Origin: Actinomycetota bacterium
GTDB lineage: Bacteria > Actinomycetota > Acidimicrobiia > Acidimicrobiales > CADCSY01
NCBI GenBank assembly: GCA_019348335.1
Contig: JAHWJR010000138.1
Coordinates: forward strand, 1-5,274
Reading direction: 5' to 3'
Length of the DNA: 5,274 nucleotides
In this document: positions 1 to 5,274 of the stretch, in pieces
How the letters are laid out: the number at the start of each line of letters is the position of its first letter
Numbering within the stretch: position 1 is the first letter of the stretch
Program-made: the position numbers and the translations under genes
Notes under the pieces: generated by a model
What the model was told of the DNA's origin: nothing
Seen by the model: the letters and a program-made list of their open reading frames with translations, nothing else
The model's database searches: none

Positions 1-152
1 AGCACGTTCTCGATGCCGTGCTTGTAGATGGTGTGGGTGTGACCGCCGCACACCTCCATGAACTTGCGGTGCTCGCCCCCGGACACGATGCCGATCTCCT
101 CGACGGCCCGCCGGGCGGCGGCCGGGTCGCGGTACTCGTCGACGAACTTCAT
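1..152 (-). CDS. hypD: HypD, hydrogenase Fe(CN)2CO maturation protein (N-terminal part only)
   Basis: HypD is the iron-sulfur scaffold that, together with HypC, carries the Fe(CN)2CO fragment before its transfer to the hydrogenase large subunit in the cytoplasm. The gene starts at the ATG whose first base is 152 and runs off the left edge, leaving 50 full codons. The peptide opens MKFVDEYRDP and contains FMEVCGGHTHTIYKHGIENV at residues 31-50. The MEVCGGHTH block, with its conserved Cys and His residues, is diagnostic of HypD. The start overlaps the stop of the SIS gene as ATGA (149-152), and an AAAGGGGG stretch (157-164) lies 4 bases upstream. It is therefore translated as a late member of the maturation operon. 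The 4Fe-4S ligand Cys residues and the rest of the protein lie outside the window. Confidence 0.95.
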   Translation of the reverse strand, partial: MKFVDEYRDPAAARRAVEEIGIVSGGEHRKFMEVCGGHTHTIYKHGIENV

Positions 153-808
153 GCGGCCCCCTTTGCTTGGTACTCGGACTGAACGGCAGACCACAGGGCG
201 TGGATCAGGGCCGCCTGGCTCTCCTGGATGCGGTGGACGCTGTCGGAGCGCACCACCAGGCAGTGCTGCAGCTCGTCGCAACGAGCCATCTGGCCACCGT
301 CGTAGCCGGCCAGGCCGACGGTGAGCATCCCTCGCTTGGCGGCCTGACGGAACGCCACCAGCAGGTTCTCGCTGTTGCCGCTGGTCGACAGGCCCACGGC
401 GATGTCGTCGGGCCCACCGTGGGCCTCGAGCTGGCGGGAGAACACCACGTCGAAGCCGATGTCGTTGGACAGGGCGGTGAGCACGGCGTGGTCGGTCACC
501 AGCGACCGGGCCGGCAGGGGCTCCCCCCGGGGCGGGCGGGTGAAGACCTGCGCCACGTCGTCGGCGTCGGTGGCACTGCCACCGTTGCCGAAGGCGAACA
601 GCTGCCCGCCGGCCTCGAATCGCCGGGCCATGGCCTCGCCGATGGTGGCCAGTTGGTCATCGCACCGGGCGAGGGTCTCCTGACGCAACCGCTCGCTGTG
701 GGCCCACTTGGCTTCGGCCGAGGCGGAGAGATCGGCCAGCAGCGACACGGAGTCGCGCTCGTCCCCCTCGATGAACGGGTACAGGAAGTCGGTTGCCTCC
801 GGGCTCAC
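149..808 (-). CDS. GmhA-like SIS-domain protein in the hydrogenase maturation operon
   Basis: This 219-residue protein has the SIS fold of phosphosugar isomerases and binding proteins, and is closest in style to GmhA (sedoheptulose-7-phosphate isomerase). Visible SIS motifs are FGNGGSATDAD (73-83), the phosphosugar-binding STSGNSEN (141-148) and HRIQESQAALIHALW (192-206). The Gln and His of the last block (Q195, H203) match GmhA active-site positions as I recall them. However, the H-x3-E that should follow GNGGS-x-x-DA is replaced by D84 and V88, so ordinary isomerase activity is doubtful. The start is GTG at 806-808, overlapping the preceding stop as GTGA, with a weak AAGAAGG upstream. It sits between a SIS-HypC fusion and hypD, so a role in hydrogenase maturation or a linked sugar-phosphate signal is inferred. 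The biochemical function is unknown. Automated annotation would probably call it phosphoheptose isomerase, which I would not trust here. Confidence 0.88.
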   Translation of the reverse strand: MSPEATDFLYPFIEGDERDSVSLLADLSASAEAKWAHSERLRQETLARCDDQLATIGEAMARRFEAGGQLFAFGNGGSATDADDVAQVFTRPPRGEPLPARSLVTDHAVLTALSNDIGFDVVFSRQLEAHGGPDDIAVGLSTSGNSENLLVAFRQAAKRGMLTVGLAGYDGGQMARCDELQHCLVVRSDSVHRIQESQAALIHALWSAVQSEYQAKGAA

Positions 809-1566
809 GAGCGGCCTTCTTCGAGCGACGCGATGGCCGACCCGGCGTGCACCAGCACCAGGTCACCGGGGCGGGGCGGGTCGATCAGGCTGACGTCGAT
901 GCGCTCGCGTCCCTCCGCGGTGCGCACCACGGCGTCGCCACCTTGGTCGACCGCCACGACCTCGGCGGTACGGCCCTCGTCGGAACAGGTGATGCACACC
1001 TCCTCCTCGCACAGGTCCGGCTGCAGCAGTCCGCTGTGCTCGAAGCAGACGTGGGTCAGCTCCCACAGCAGGTGGTAGATGCGCACGAACTGCTCCGACG
1101 CCACGAGCGGGTCGTCGGTGCCGAGCCAGAGCACGTGGTCGGCGGCGCCGGCGGGAGGACGAGTGCCGGCGCCGATCCATACCGTCTCCACGCCCCAGGC
1201 CGGCCCGCGTCGCATGACCTCGGCCACGTCGGCCCCGCCGGGGTCGGACGGCGCCGTGCCGGCCACGACCACGACCATGTCGCCTGGGCGCACGGTGGCC
1301 CGCAGGCTCGCCACCAGGTCGGCTCCGGGGGGAACGACCACGGCGGGCAGGGCTCGCTTGCCCATGATCACCGGGTGGACGAACTCGACCGCCACGTGGT
1401 GGGCGTGAAAGGTCCACGAGGGCGAGGCGCACCACATGGTGCCACCGGCGTGGAACCGCCGGGCGAGGGCCAGCGCGGCCCGGGCCAGGTCCTCGGTGAG
1501 GCCCTGTTCGTAGGGCCCATCTCCCCCAGCGCCGGCTGCGCCCGTGTCGGCGTGGGTCAGCGTCAC
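805..1566 (-). CDS. Degenerate SIS domain fused to a C-terminal HypC-like domain
   Basis: The start is taken as the GTG at 1564-1566, which overlaps the hypC stop as GTGA and has AGGA 9 bases upstream. A longer reading from 1701 would run through hypC in the wrong frame and has Arg-rich, non-protein-like sequence. The product has 253 residues. Residues about 25-178 follow the SIS protein encoded next to it: LARRFHAGG here matches MARRFEAGG there, then helix and strand blocks in the same order. The phosphosugar loops are lost: GNGGS is replaced by ASPSW (47-51), and STSGNS by AGTAPSD (102-108). Residues 191-250 are HypC-like. CITCSDEG aligns with the HypC N-terminus CLGIPGKV, and GDLVLVHAGSAIASLEE aligns with the HypC block holding the conserved His (H240 here). 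The HypC Cys (C191) is thus internal, preceded by Val rather than Met. A role as an additional HypC-type chaperone in cofactor transfer is inferred. The pseudo-SIS part may dimerise or pair with the neighbouring SIS protein. Confidence 0.87.
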   Translation of the reverse strand: MTLTHADTGAAGAGGDGPYEQGLTEDLARAALALARRFHAGGTMWCASPSWTFHAHHVAVEFVHPVIMGKRALPAVVVPPGADLVASLRATVRPGDMVVVVAGTAPSDPGGADVAEVMRRGPAWGVETVWIGAGTRPPAGAADHVLWLGTDDPLVASEQFVRIYHLLWELTHVCFEHSGLLQPDLCEEEVCITCSDEGRTAEVVAVDQGGDAVVRTAEGRERIDVSLIDPPRPGDLVLVHAGSAIASLEEGRS

Positions 1567-1841
1567 AGCGGTGTTTCCTGGCGGAACTCGTCGATCTCGT
1601 CGTCGTAGACGCTGCCGAGCTCCTTGATGAACGAGAGGGTGCGCTCGGCCTCCTCCTCGTCGATCTTGCTCATGGCGAAGCCCACGTGGATGAGCACCCA
1701 TTCACCGACCTCGAGACCGCCGGCGTCACCGAGGACGAGACCGACGTTGATCTCCCGCCGAACACCGTCGACGTCGGCGATGGCGCGGTGCTGGTTGACG
1801 TCGATGATCTCGACGACCTTGCCAGGAATCCCAAGACACAT
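1563..1841 (-). CDS. hypC: HypC, hydrogenase maturation chaperone
   Basis: HypC is the small cytoplasmic chaperone that binds HypD, helps build Fe(CN)2CO and delivers it to the hydrogenase large-subunit precursor. The 92-residue product begins MCLGIPGKVVEI. Cys2, which becomes N-terminal after Met removal, is the key ligand. The second signature, VGEWVLIHVGFAMSKIDEEEA (from residue 45), keeps the conserved His (H52). The length is normal for the family. The ATG at 1839-1841 has a perfect GGAGGT 9 bases upstream, inside the end of the CooC gene, whose stop is only 3 bases away. Its own stop overlaps the GTG of the SIS-HypC fusion. This is the orthodox HypC of the locus, and the fusion downstream is a second, divergent copy. 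Confidence 0.97.
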   Translation of the reverse strand: MCLGIPGKVVEIIDVNQHRAIADVDGVRREINVGLVLGDAGGLEVGEWVLIHVGFAMSKIDEEEAERTLSFIKELGSVYDDEIDEFRQETPL

Positions 1842-1844
1842 GGT

Positions 1845-2633
1845 TCAGGCACCTCCAGTGGTACGACCGAGTTGGGCCGCCTCGCGCACGTAGTCGGCGA
1901 AGCGGGAGATGGCGGCGACGGCGGGCCCGTCGGGCGCGGCATCGAGAAGTGGGACACGGGCGAGGTCGGCCTCGACCACCTCGTCGCTCCACGGGACCTC
2001 CCCGAGGGCCTCGAGCTGGTGGCGGTCGCAGAACTCGAGCACGGCCTTGGCGTCGCCGGCGGAGCGCACCTTGTTGGCCAACACGCCGACGCGAGGGATC
2101 GGGAGCTCCTCGGCGAGGGCGGCGATGCGGCGCACGGCCTCGAGGGAGCGGTAGTACGGCTCGGTCACCATGACGAGCAGATCGGCATGGCGGGTGGTCC
2201 CCCGGCTCATGTGCTCGGGAGAGGCCTCCATGTCGACCAGCGTGATGGTCTCGGGCCGATCGCCCAGGTCGCCCAGCACCGCGCTCACGGTGGCGTGGGC
2301 CGAGCACAGGCACCCCTCGGAGGCGTGGCCGGGTTCGCCCATGAGCAGCAGCCGCACCCCGTCGGGACTGACGACCCCGTGGCGGTCGACCACGTCCTCC
2401 ACGTCCATGGTCAGCGAGGGCCCGCCCACCAGCCGGCGGGAGACGAGCGAGAACGGAAGTCCCGGCGCCCCTGCCGTCGCCGCGGGATCGATGCCGAGGG
2501 CGATGGCGAGGTTGGGATTGCTGTCGCCGTCGATGGCGACGACCGGGTTGCCACCACGGGCGAGCAGGCGGGCCAGGGTGGCGCTGATCGTGGTCTTGCC
2601 GGCGCCTCCCTTGCCGGCGAGAGCGATCCTCAT
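1845..2633 (-). CDS. CooC-type nickel-chaperone ATPase (MinD/ParA-like P-loop protein)
   Basis: This 262-residue protein belongs to the deviant-Walker-A (SIMIBI, MinD/ParA) ATPases and most resembles CooC, the ATPase that aids nickel insertion into carbon monoxide dehydrogenase. Residues 8-15 are the deviant P-loop KGGAGKTT. DGDSNPNLA (35-43) is the switch I region. GCLC (107-110) gives the C-x-C pair (C108, C110) that in CooC binds metal at the dimer interface. VDMEASPEHMSRGT (133-146) is the Walker B/switch II block typical of CooC, and NK at 187-188 is base-contacting. The ATG at 2631-2633 has GGAGG 5 bases upstream. It lies 40 bases after the PadR gene and 3 bases before hypC. No CO dehydrogenase gene is visible. 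In this context a role in nickel delivery to the hydrogenase, alongside or instead of HypA/HypB, is inferred and not proven. Confidence 0.9.
   Translation of the reverse strand: MRIALAGKGGAGKTTISATLARLLARGGNPVVAIDGDSNPNLAIALGIDPAATAGAPGLPFSLVSRRLVGGPSLTMDVEDVVDRHGVVSPDGVRLLLMGEPGHASEGCLCSAHATVSAVLGDLGDRPETITLVDMEASPEHMSRGTTRHADLLVMVTEPYYRSLEAVRRIAALAEELPIPRVGVLANKVRSAGDAKAVLEFCDRHQLEALGEVPWSDEVVEADLARVPLLDAAPDGPAVAAISRFADYVREAAQLGRTTGGA
1851..1856 (-). promoter_or_regulatory. Ribosome binding site of hypC
   Basis: GGAGGT on the minus strand, 9 bases before the hypC ATG. It overlaps the last codons of the upstream ATPase gene, so hypC has a strong site of its own and need not depend only on translational coupling. 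Confidence 0.75.
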
Positions 2634-2673
2634 GCGAACCTCCTCATCGGCCTTGTCGGCACTCGTCGACTGC

Positions 2674-3057
2674 TCATCTCGGAGCCGGCAGCGGGTCGCT
2701 GACCAGCGGGGACAGTGTGTCGTAGCGGACGAGCAGGGCCCCGAGCAGCCGGTGGACCTCGCTGAGCGAGGTCGACGAGCTCTCCAGCGCCTCGCGACCG
2801 GCCTCCGTGAGCAGGTAGCTCCGGCGAGCGGGGCCTGCCTGGGACGGCTCCCACCACGAGCTGACCAGGCCGGACTGCTCCATGGAGCGCAGGCACCGGT
2901 ACAGCCCGCCGGCGTCGGCGTTGCGGACCCCGAGGCGGCGGACCTGCTCGAGCAGCTCGTAGCCGTGGGAAGGGCCCTCGGCCAGCAGCAGGAGCAGGCA
3001 GGGGCGGACGTAAGAGCGGGAGAGGCCCTCGCACTCGTCGCGGCGCATGGCGGCCAT
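2674..3057 (-). CDS. PadR-family winged-helix transcriptional regulator
   Basis: A 127-residue protein with a PadR winged helix. The first helices lie near SRSYVRPCLLLLLAEGPSHGYELLEQV (13-39; HGYEL is the family signature). The recognition region is around DAGGLYRCLRSMEQSGLVSS (48-67). The wing and next helix are PARRSYLLTEAGREAL (76-91), followed by a short C-terminal helix for dimerisation. PadR proteins are usually repressors that bind inverted repeats containing short TGTA/ATGT-type half-sites and respond to small ligands. The start is the ATG at 3055-3057, sharing one base with the upstream stop (TGATG), so the two proteins are coupled. An in-frame ATG three codons later is possible, and neither has a clear Shine-Dalgarno. 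An upstream extension to 3228 would run through the neighbour out of frame and is rejected. Regulation of the divergent hydrogenase promoters is a natural inference from its place in the maturation operon. Confidence 0.9.
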   Translation of the reverse strand: MAAMRRDECEGLSRSYVRPCLLLLLAEGPSHGYELLEQVRRLGVRNADAGGLYRCLRSMEQSGLVSSWWEPSQAGPARRSYLLTEAGREALESSSTSLSEVHRLLGALLVRYDTLSPLVSDPLPAPR

Positions 3058-3440
3058 CAGTGCTCGTGCCCGCTGCGCTCGGCGGCGCAGGCCGACGCTT
3101 CCTCGGCGGAGTTGTGGCACCAGCAGTCGTCGCTGCACTCGCCGTGGGTCGGGCGGGTGAGGTCGCTGAACGAGGCGGCGAACTCGGTCGCTCCCTCCTG
3201 GCGGCCCTGCTCGGACAGCGAGTACCACTCGCCGTCGCGGTGCAGGTAGCCCTCGTCGACCAGCCGGTCGAGGTAGGTGACGCCCACGGCGGCGTCGACA
3301 CCCAGGAACTGCTCGATCATGGGGGCGTCGACAAGGTCTCCGAAGCCCTCGCCGCGCAGCCAGAACATCACCTGGAGGATCTCGCTGCGCCAGTAAAGGG
3401 CCCGGAGGCCGTCGGACTTCGGGGAGTGCAGATCTTCCAT
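3057..3440 (-). CDS. Putative winged-helix regulator with Cys/His-rich C-terminal tail, first gene of the maturation operon
   Basis: I do not recognise a named family. The 127-residue product starts at the ATG at 3438-3440, chosen over an ATG six codons upstream because AGGAGG (3445-3450) sits 4 bases before it. Residues about 18-85 look like a winged-helix module. A helix lies around SEILQVMFWLRGEGFGD, a second helix pair runs APMIEQFLGVDAAVGVTYLDRLVDEGYL, and a wing-like stretch is HRDGEWYSLSEQGRQEG, reminiscent of PadR/MarR-type proteins. The tail is unusual: HGECSDDCWCHN at 99-110, then C118 and an end of SGHEH, giving potential ligands H99, C102, C106, C108, H109, C118, H125 and H127. 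A metal (nickel, zinc or Fe-S) or redox sensing role is plausible because the gene heads a nickel-enzyme maturation operon and overlaps the PadR gene by one base. DNA binding is inferred from the fold-like pattern only. Confidence 0.75.
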   Translation of the reverse strand: MEDLHSPKSDGLRALYWRSEILQVMFWLRGEGFGDLVDAPMIEQFLGVDAAVGVTYLDRLVDEGYLHRDGEWYSLSEQGRQEGATEFAASFSDLTRPTHGECSDDCWCHNSAEEASACAAERSGHEH

Positions 3441-3444
3441 GGCC

Positions 3445-3450
3445 CCTCCT
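3445..3450 (-). promoter_or_regulatory. Ribosome binding site deciding the start of the Cys/His-rich gene
   Basis: AGGAGG on the minus strand, 4 bases upstream of the ATG at 3440. It favours this start over the ATG at 3458, which would place the Shine-Dalgarno inside the coding region. Confidence 0.7.
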
Positions 3451-3521
3451 GAGGTCACATCGCCACGACCGGCTCGGCTACGACGGGCCCGAGGGACCGC
3501 CTTCGGCTCCCGCTCGGTAGC

Positions 3522-3532
3522 TGTAGGCTACA
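3522..3532. promoter_or_regulatory. Putative operator TGTA-N3-TACA, maturation-operon side
   Basis: TGTAGGCTACA is a perfect 11-base inverted repeat with a central G. Read on the minus strand (TGTAGCCTACA) it differs by one base from the repeat at 3670-3680 read on the plus strand (TGTAGCGTACA). It lies 82 bases before the first maturation gene and covers a minus-strand -10-like hexamer. The best guess for its protein is the PadR regulator or its Cys/His-rich neighbour, implying autoregulation. Confidence 0.5.
3525..3530 (-). promoter_or_regulatory. Possible -10 element of the maturation operon
   Basis: The minus-strand hexamer TAGCCT fits TANNNT and lies inside the inverted repeat. Transcription would start near 3518, giving a leader of about 78 bases. 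No good -35 is visible 16-18 bases upstream, so this call rests mainly on symmetry with the plus-strand promoter. Confidence 0.3.
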
Positions 3533-3624
3533 CCCACTCCGGGCGCGGAACACCTGAAACGTGCCGGCCATGCGATGGTCGCTGTGACCCTCTCGGAGTG
3601 CGGTGGAGATGTCCCGACGGAGCC

Positions 3625-3639
3625 TTCGAGGCTCTCGAA
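3625..3639. promoter_or_regulatory. Palindrome TTCGAG-GCT-CTCGAA, possible regulator site
   Basis: This is a perfect 15-base inverted repeat with 6-base arms and a 3-base centre. It ends 8 bases before the predicted -35 of the structural operon, near -52 relative to the predicted start, a position usual for an activator. It is followed by an A-run rather than a T-run on the plus strand, and no gene ends nearby, so a terminator is unlikely. Its sequence is unrelated to the TGTA-N3-TACA repeats, suggesting a different protein. Confidence 0.4.
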
Positions 3640-3647
3640 AAACTCTC

Positions 3648-3677
3648 CTGACGGGCGCCACCGATTAGATGTAGCGT
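3648..3677 (+). promoter_or_regulatory. Predicted promoter of the hydrogenase structural operon
   Basis: A -35-like CTGACG (3648-3653, four of six matches to TTGACA) and a -10-like TAGCGT (3672-3677, fitting TANNNT) are separated by 18 bases. They lie in the most A+T-rich part of the intergenic region. Transcription would begin near 3684, giving a leader of about 60 bases. The -10 is buried in the inverted repeat 3669-3681, so a bound regulator would block polymerase. Confidence 0.4.
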
Positions 3678-3681
3678 ACAT
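3669..3681. promoter_or_regulatory. Putative operator ATGTA-GCG-TACAT, structural-operon side
   Basis: A perfect 13-base inverted repeat with 5-base arms and a 3-base centre, containing the same TGTA-N3-TACA core found at 3522-3532. The centre-to-centre distance is 148 bases, close to 14 helical turns. It overlaps the predicted -10 of the small-subunit gene, which suits a repressor. TGTA/ACAT half-sites are in keeping with PadR-family operators, although the N3 spacing is shorter than the usual PadR examples. Confidence 0.55.
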
Positions 3682-3691
3682 ATACCACGTA

Positions 3692-3718
3692 CCGAGGGGC
3701 CCTCATCTGCCTCCTCGG
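3692..3718 (+). promoter_or_regulatory. Hairpin in the predicted leader of the hydrogenase structural mRNA
   Basis: CCGAGGGG (3692-3699) can pair with CTCCTCGG (3711-3718), giving eight pairs including one G-U and an 11-base loop. An alternative short palindrome, GAGGG-G-CCCTC (3694-3704), competes for the same bases. The hairpin ends 16 bases before the Shine-Dalgarno. There is no following U-run, so it is not an intrinsic terminator. A role in mRNA stability or translation is speculative. Confidence 0.3.
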
Positions 3719-3734
3719 ACCAGCGCGAAACACG

Positions 3735-3739
3735 GGAGG
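3735..3739 (+). promoter_or_regulatory. Ribosome binding site of the small-subunit gene
   Basis: GGAGG lies 4 bases upstream of the GTG at 3744. It supports this start over the in-frame ATG at 3849, which has no such site. The overlapping ATG at 3742 is followed at once by a stop (ATGTGA). Confidence 0.65.
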
Positions 3740-3743
3740 AAAT

Positions 3744-5114
<1,371 letters not shown>

Positions 5115-5132
5115 GCCGGGAGACGAGCGCCC

Positions 5133-5274
5133 ATGTGTTTCAAGAACCTGCCCATCGACTTCGACGCCAACGGCAAGGCCACCTTGCGCGACGGCGTCGC
5201 TGACCCCTACGCCATCACGGCGGCCAAGCCCAAGGGCTACGTCCGCCGCCAGGAGGGCCCGGGCGCCCAGCTCG
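5133..5274 (+). CDS. hhyL: [NiFe]-hydrogenase large subunit, group 1h (N-terminal part only)
   Basis: An open frame of 47 full codons runs from the ATG at 5133 to the right edge. It begins MCFKNLPIDFDANGKATLRD and contains DPYAITAAKPKGYVRRQEG. I recognise the opening as that of group 1h large subunits, and its position 18 bases after the small-subunit stop is where the large subunit is expected. GGAG (5119-5122) lies 10 bases before the ATG. The large subunit holds the NiFe(CN)2CO active site bound by two C-x2-C motifs. Both motifs lie outside the window, so the family call rests on the N-terminal sequence and context. Confidence 0.88.
   Translation, partial: MCFKNLPIDFDANGKATLRDGVADPYAITAAKPKGYVRRQEGPGAQL

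Larger units (their letters stand above)
3441..3743. other. Divergent intergenic regulatory region between maturation and structural operons
   Basis: No convincing gene lies in these 303 bases; the short open frames here have Arg/Pro/Ser-rich translations without family resemblance. Because the genes on both sides point away, it must hold two outward promoters. It contains three perfect inverted repeats (3522-3532, 3625-3639 and one centred on 3675), a local A+T-rich patch at about 3662-3690 that contrasts with the GC-rich surroundings, a leader hairpin (3692-3718) and ribosome binding sites at both ends. Confidence 0.85.

Noticed and set aside
167..1078. Long plus-strand open frame of 303 codons opposite the SIS genes
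   Set aside because: It is antisense to two clearly recognisable minus-strand genes, has Gly/Val/His-rich composition without any motif, and arises from the codon bias of GC-rich DNA.
793..1608. Plus-strand open frame of 271 codons opposite the SIS-HypC fusion
   Set aside because: Shadow of the minus-strand gene, with low-complexity Gly/His/Arg translation and no ribosome binding site or family resemblance.
1567..1701. Upstream extension of the SIS-HypC gene to an ATG at 1701
   Set aside because: The extra 45 residues are Arg-rich frame-shifted reading of hypC. The GTG at 1566 with GTGA overlap fits the operon pattern.
1686..2702. Plus-strand open frame of 338 codons opposite hypC and the CooC-type ATPase
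   Set aside because: The minus strand encodes unambiguous HypC and P-loop ATPase motifs over the same span. The plus-strand translation has no recognisable domain.
3058..3228. Upstream extension of the PadR gene to 3228
   Set aside because: The added residues are an out-of-frame reading of the Cys/His-rich gene. The ATG at 3057 gives a normal PadR length and a TGATG junction.
3625..3645. Palindrome plus A-run as an intrinsic terminator
   Set aside because: On the plus strand the run after the stem is A rather than T. Read on the minus strand the T-run precedes the stem. No gene ends here on either strand.
3439..3651. Small open frames in the intergenic region on both strands
   Set aside because: Their translations are Arg/Pro/Ser-rich with no recognisable motif, and they cover the predicted promoters and operators.

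Overview
The window is GC-rich (roughly two thirds or more G+C by eye). It uses GTG as well as ATG starts and packs its genes with 1-4 base overlaps. It carries part of a [NiFe]-hydrogenase locus: a divergent block of maturation and regulatory genes on the minus strand, and the structural genes on the plus strand. The small subunit lacks a Tat signal peptide and a C-terminal membrane anchor and has a C-D-G-C proximal-cluster motif. This fits the group 1h (formerly group 5, 'Hhy', actinobacterial-type) uptake hydrogenases that oxidise hydrogen at low, atmospheric-like concentrations in air. An actinomycete (Actinomycetota) host is the most likely source. Group 1h enzymes also occur in other soil phyla, so this is inference.

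Minus strand, in transcription order from 3440 down to 1: a small winged-helix-like protein with a Cys/His-rich tail; a PadR-family regulator; a CooC-type nickel-chaperone ATPase; a canonical HypC; a degenerate SIS domain fused to a second HypC-like domain; a stand-alone GmhA-like SIS protein; and the first 50 codons of HypD, which runs off the left edge. All but one of the junctions overlap or are separated by 3 bases; the PadR-CooC gap is 40 bases. The set therefore looks like one operon for Fe(CN)2CO cofactor assembly and nickel handling, headed by its own regulators.

Positions 3441-3743 form the only substantial intergenic region and must hold both divergent promoters. It contains two near-identical inverted repeats, TGTA-N3-TACA. 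Each is placed so that a -10-like TAGCST hexamer sits at the same position of the repeat on the outgoing strand. Between them lies a third perfect palindrome (TTCGAG-GCT-CTCGAA). A hairpin can form in the predicted leader of the structural operon.

Plus strand: the complete hydrogenase small subunit (3744-5114), then after 18 bases the start of the large subunit (5133 to the right edge). The working model is that CooC, HypC, HypD and the SIS proteins mature the large subunit. The PadR and/or Cys/His-rich protein would set expression of both arms through the shared operator. The parts least explained by known biology are the SIS / pseudo-SIS-HypC pair and the Cys/His-rich putative regulator.
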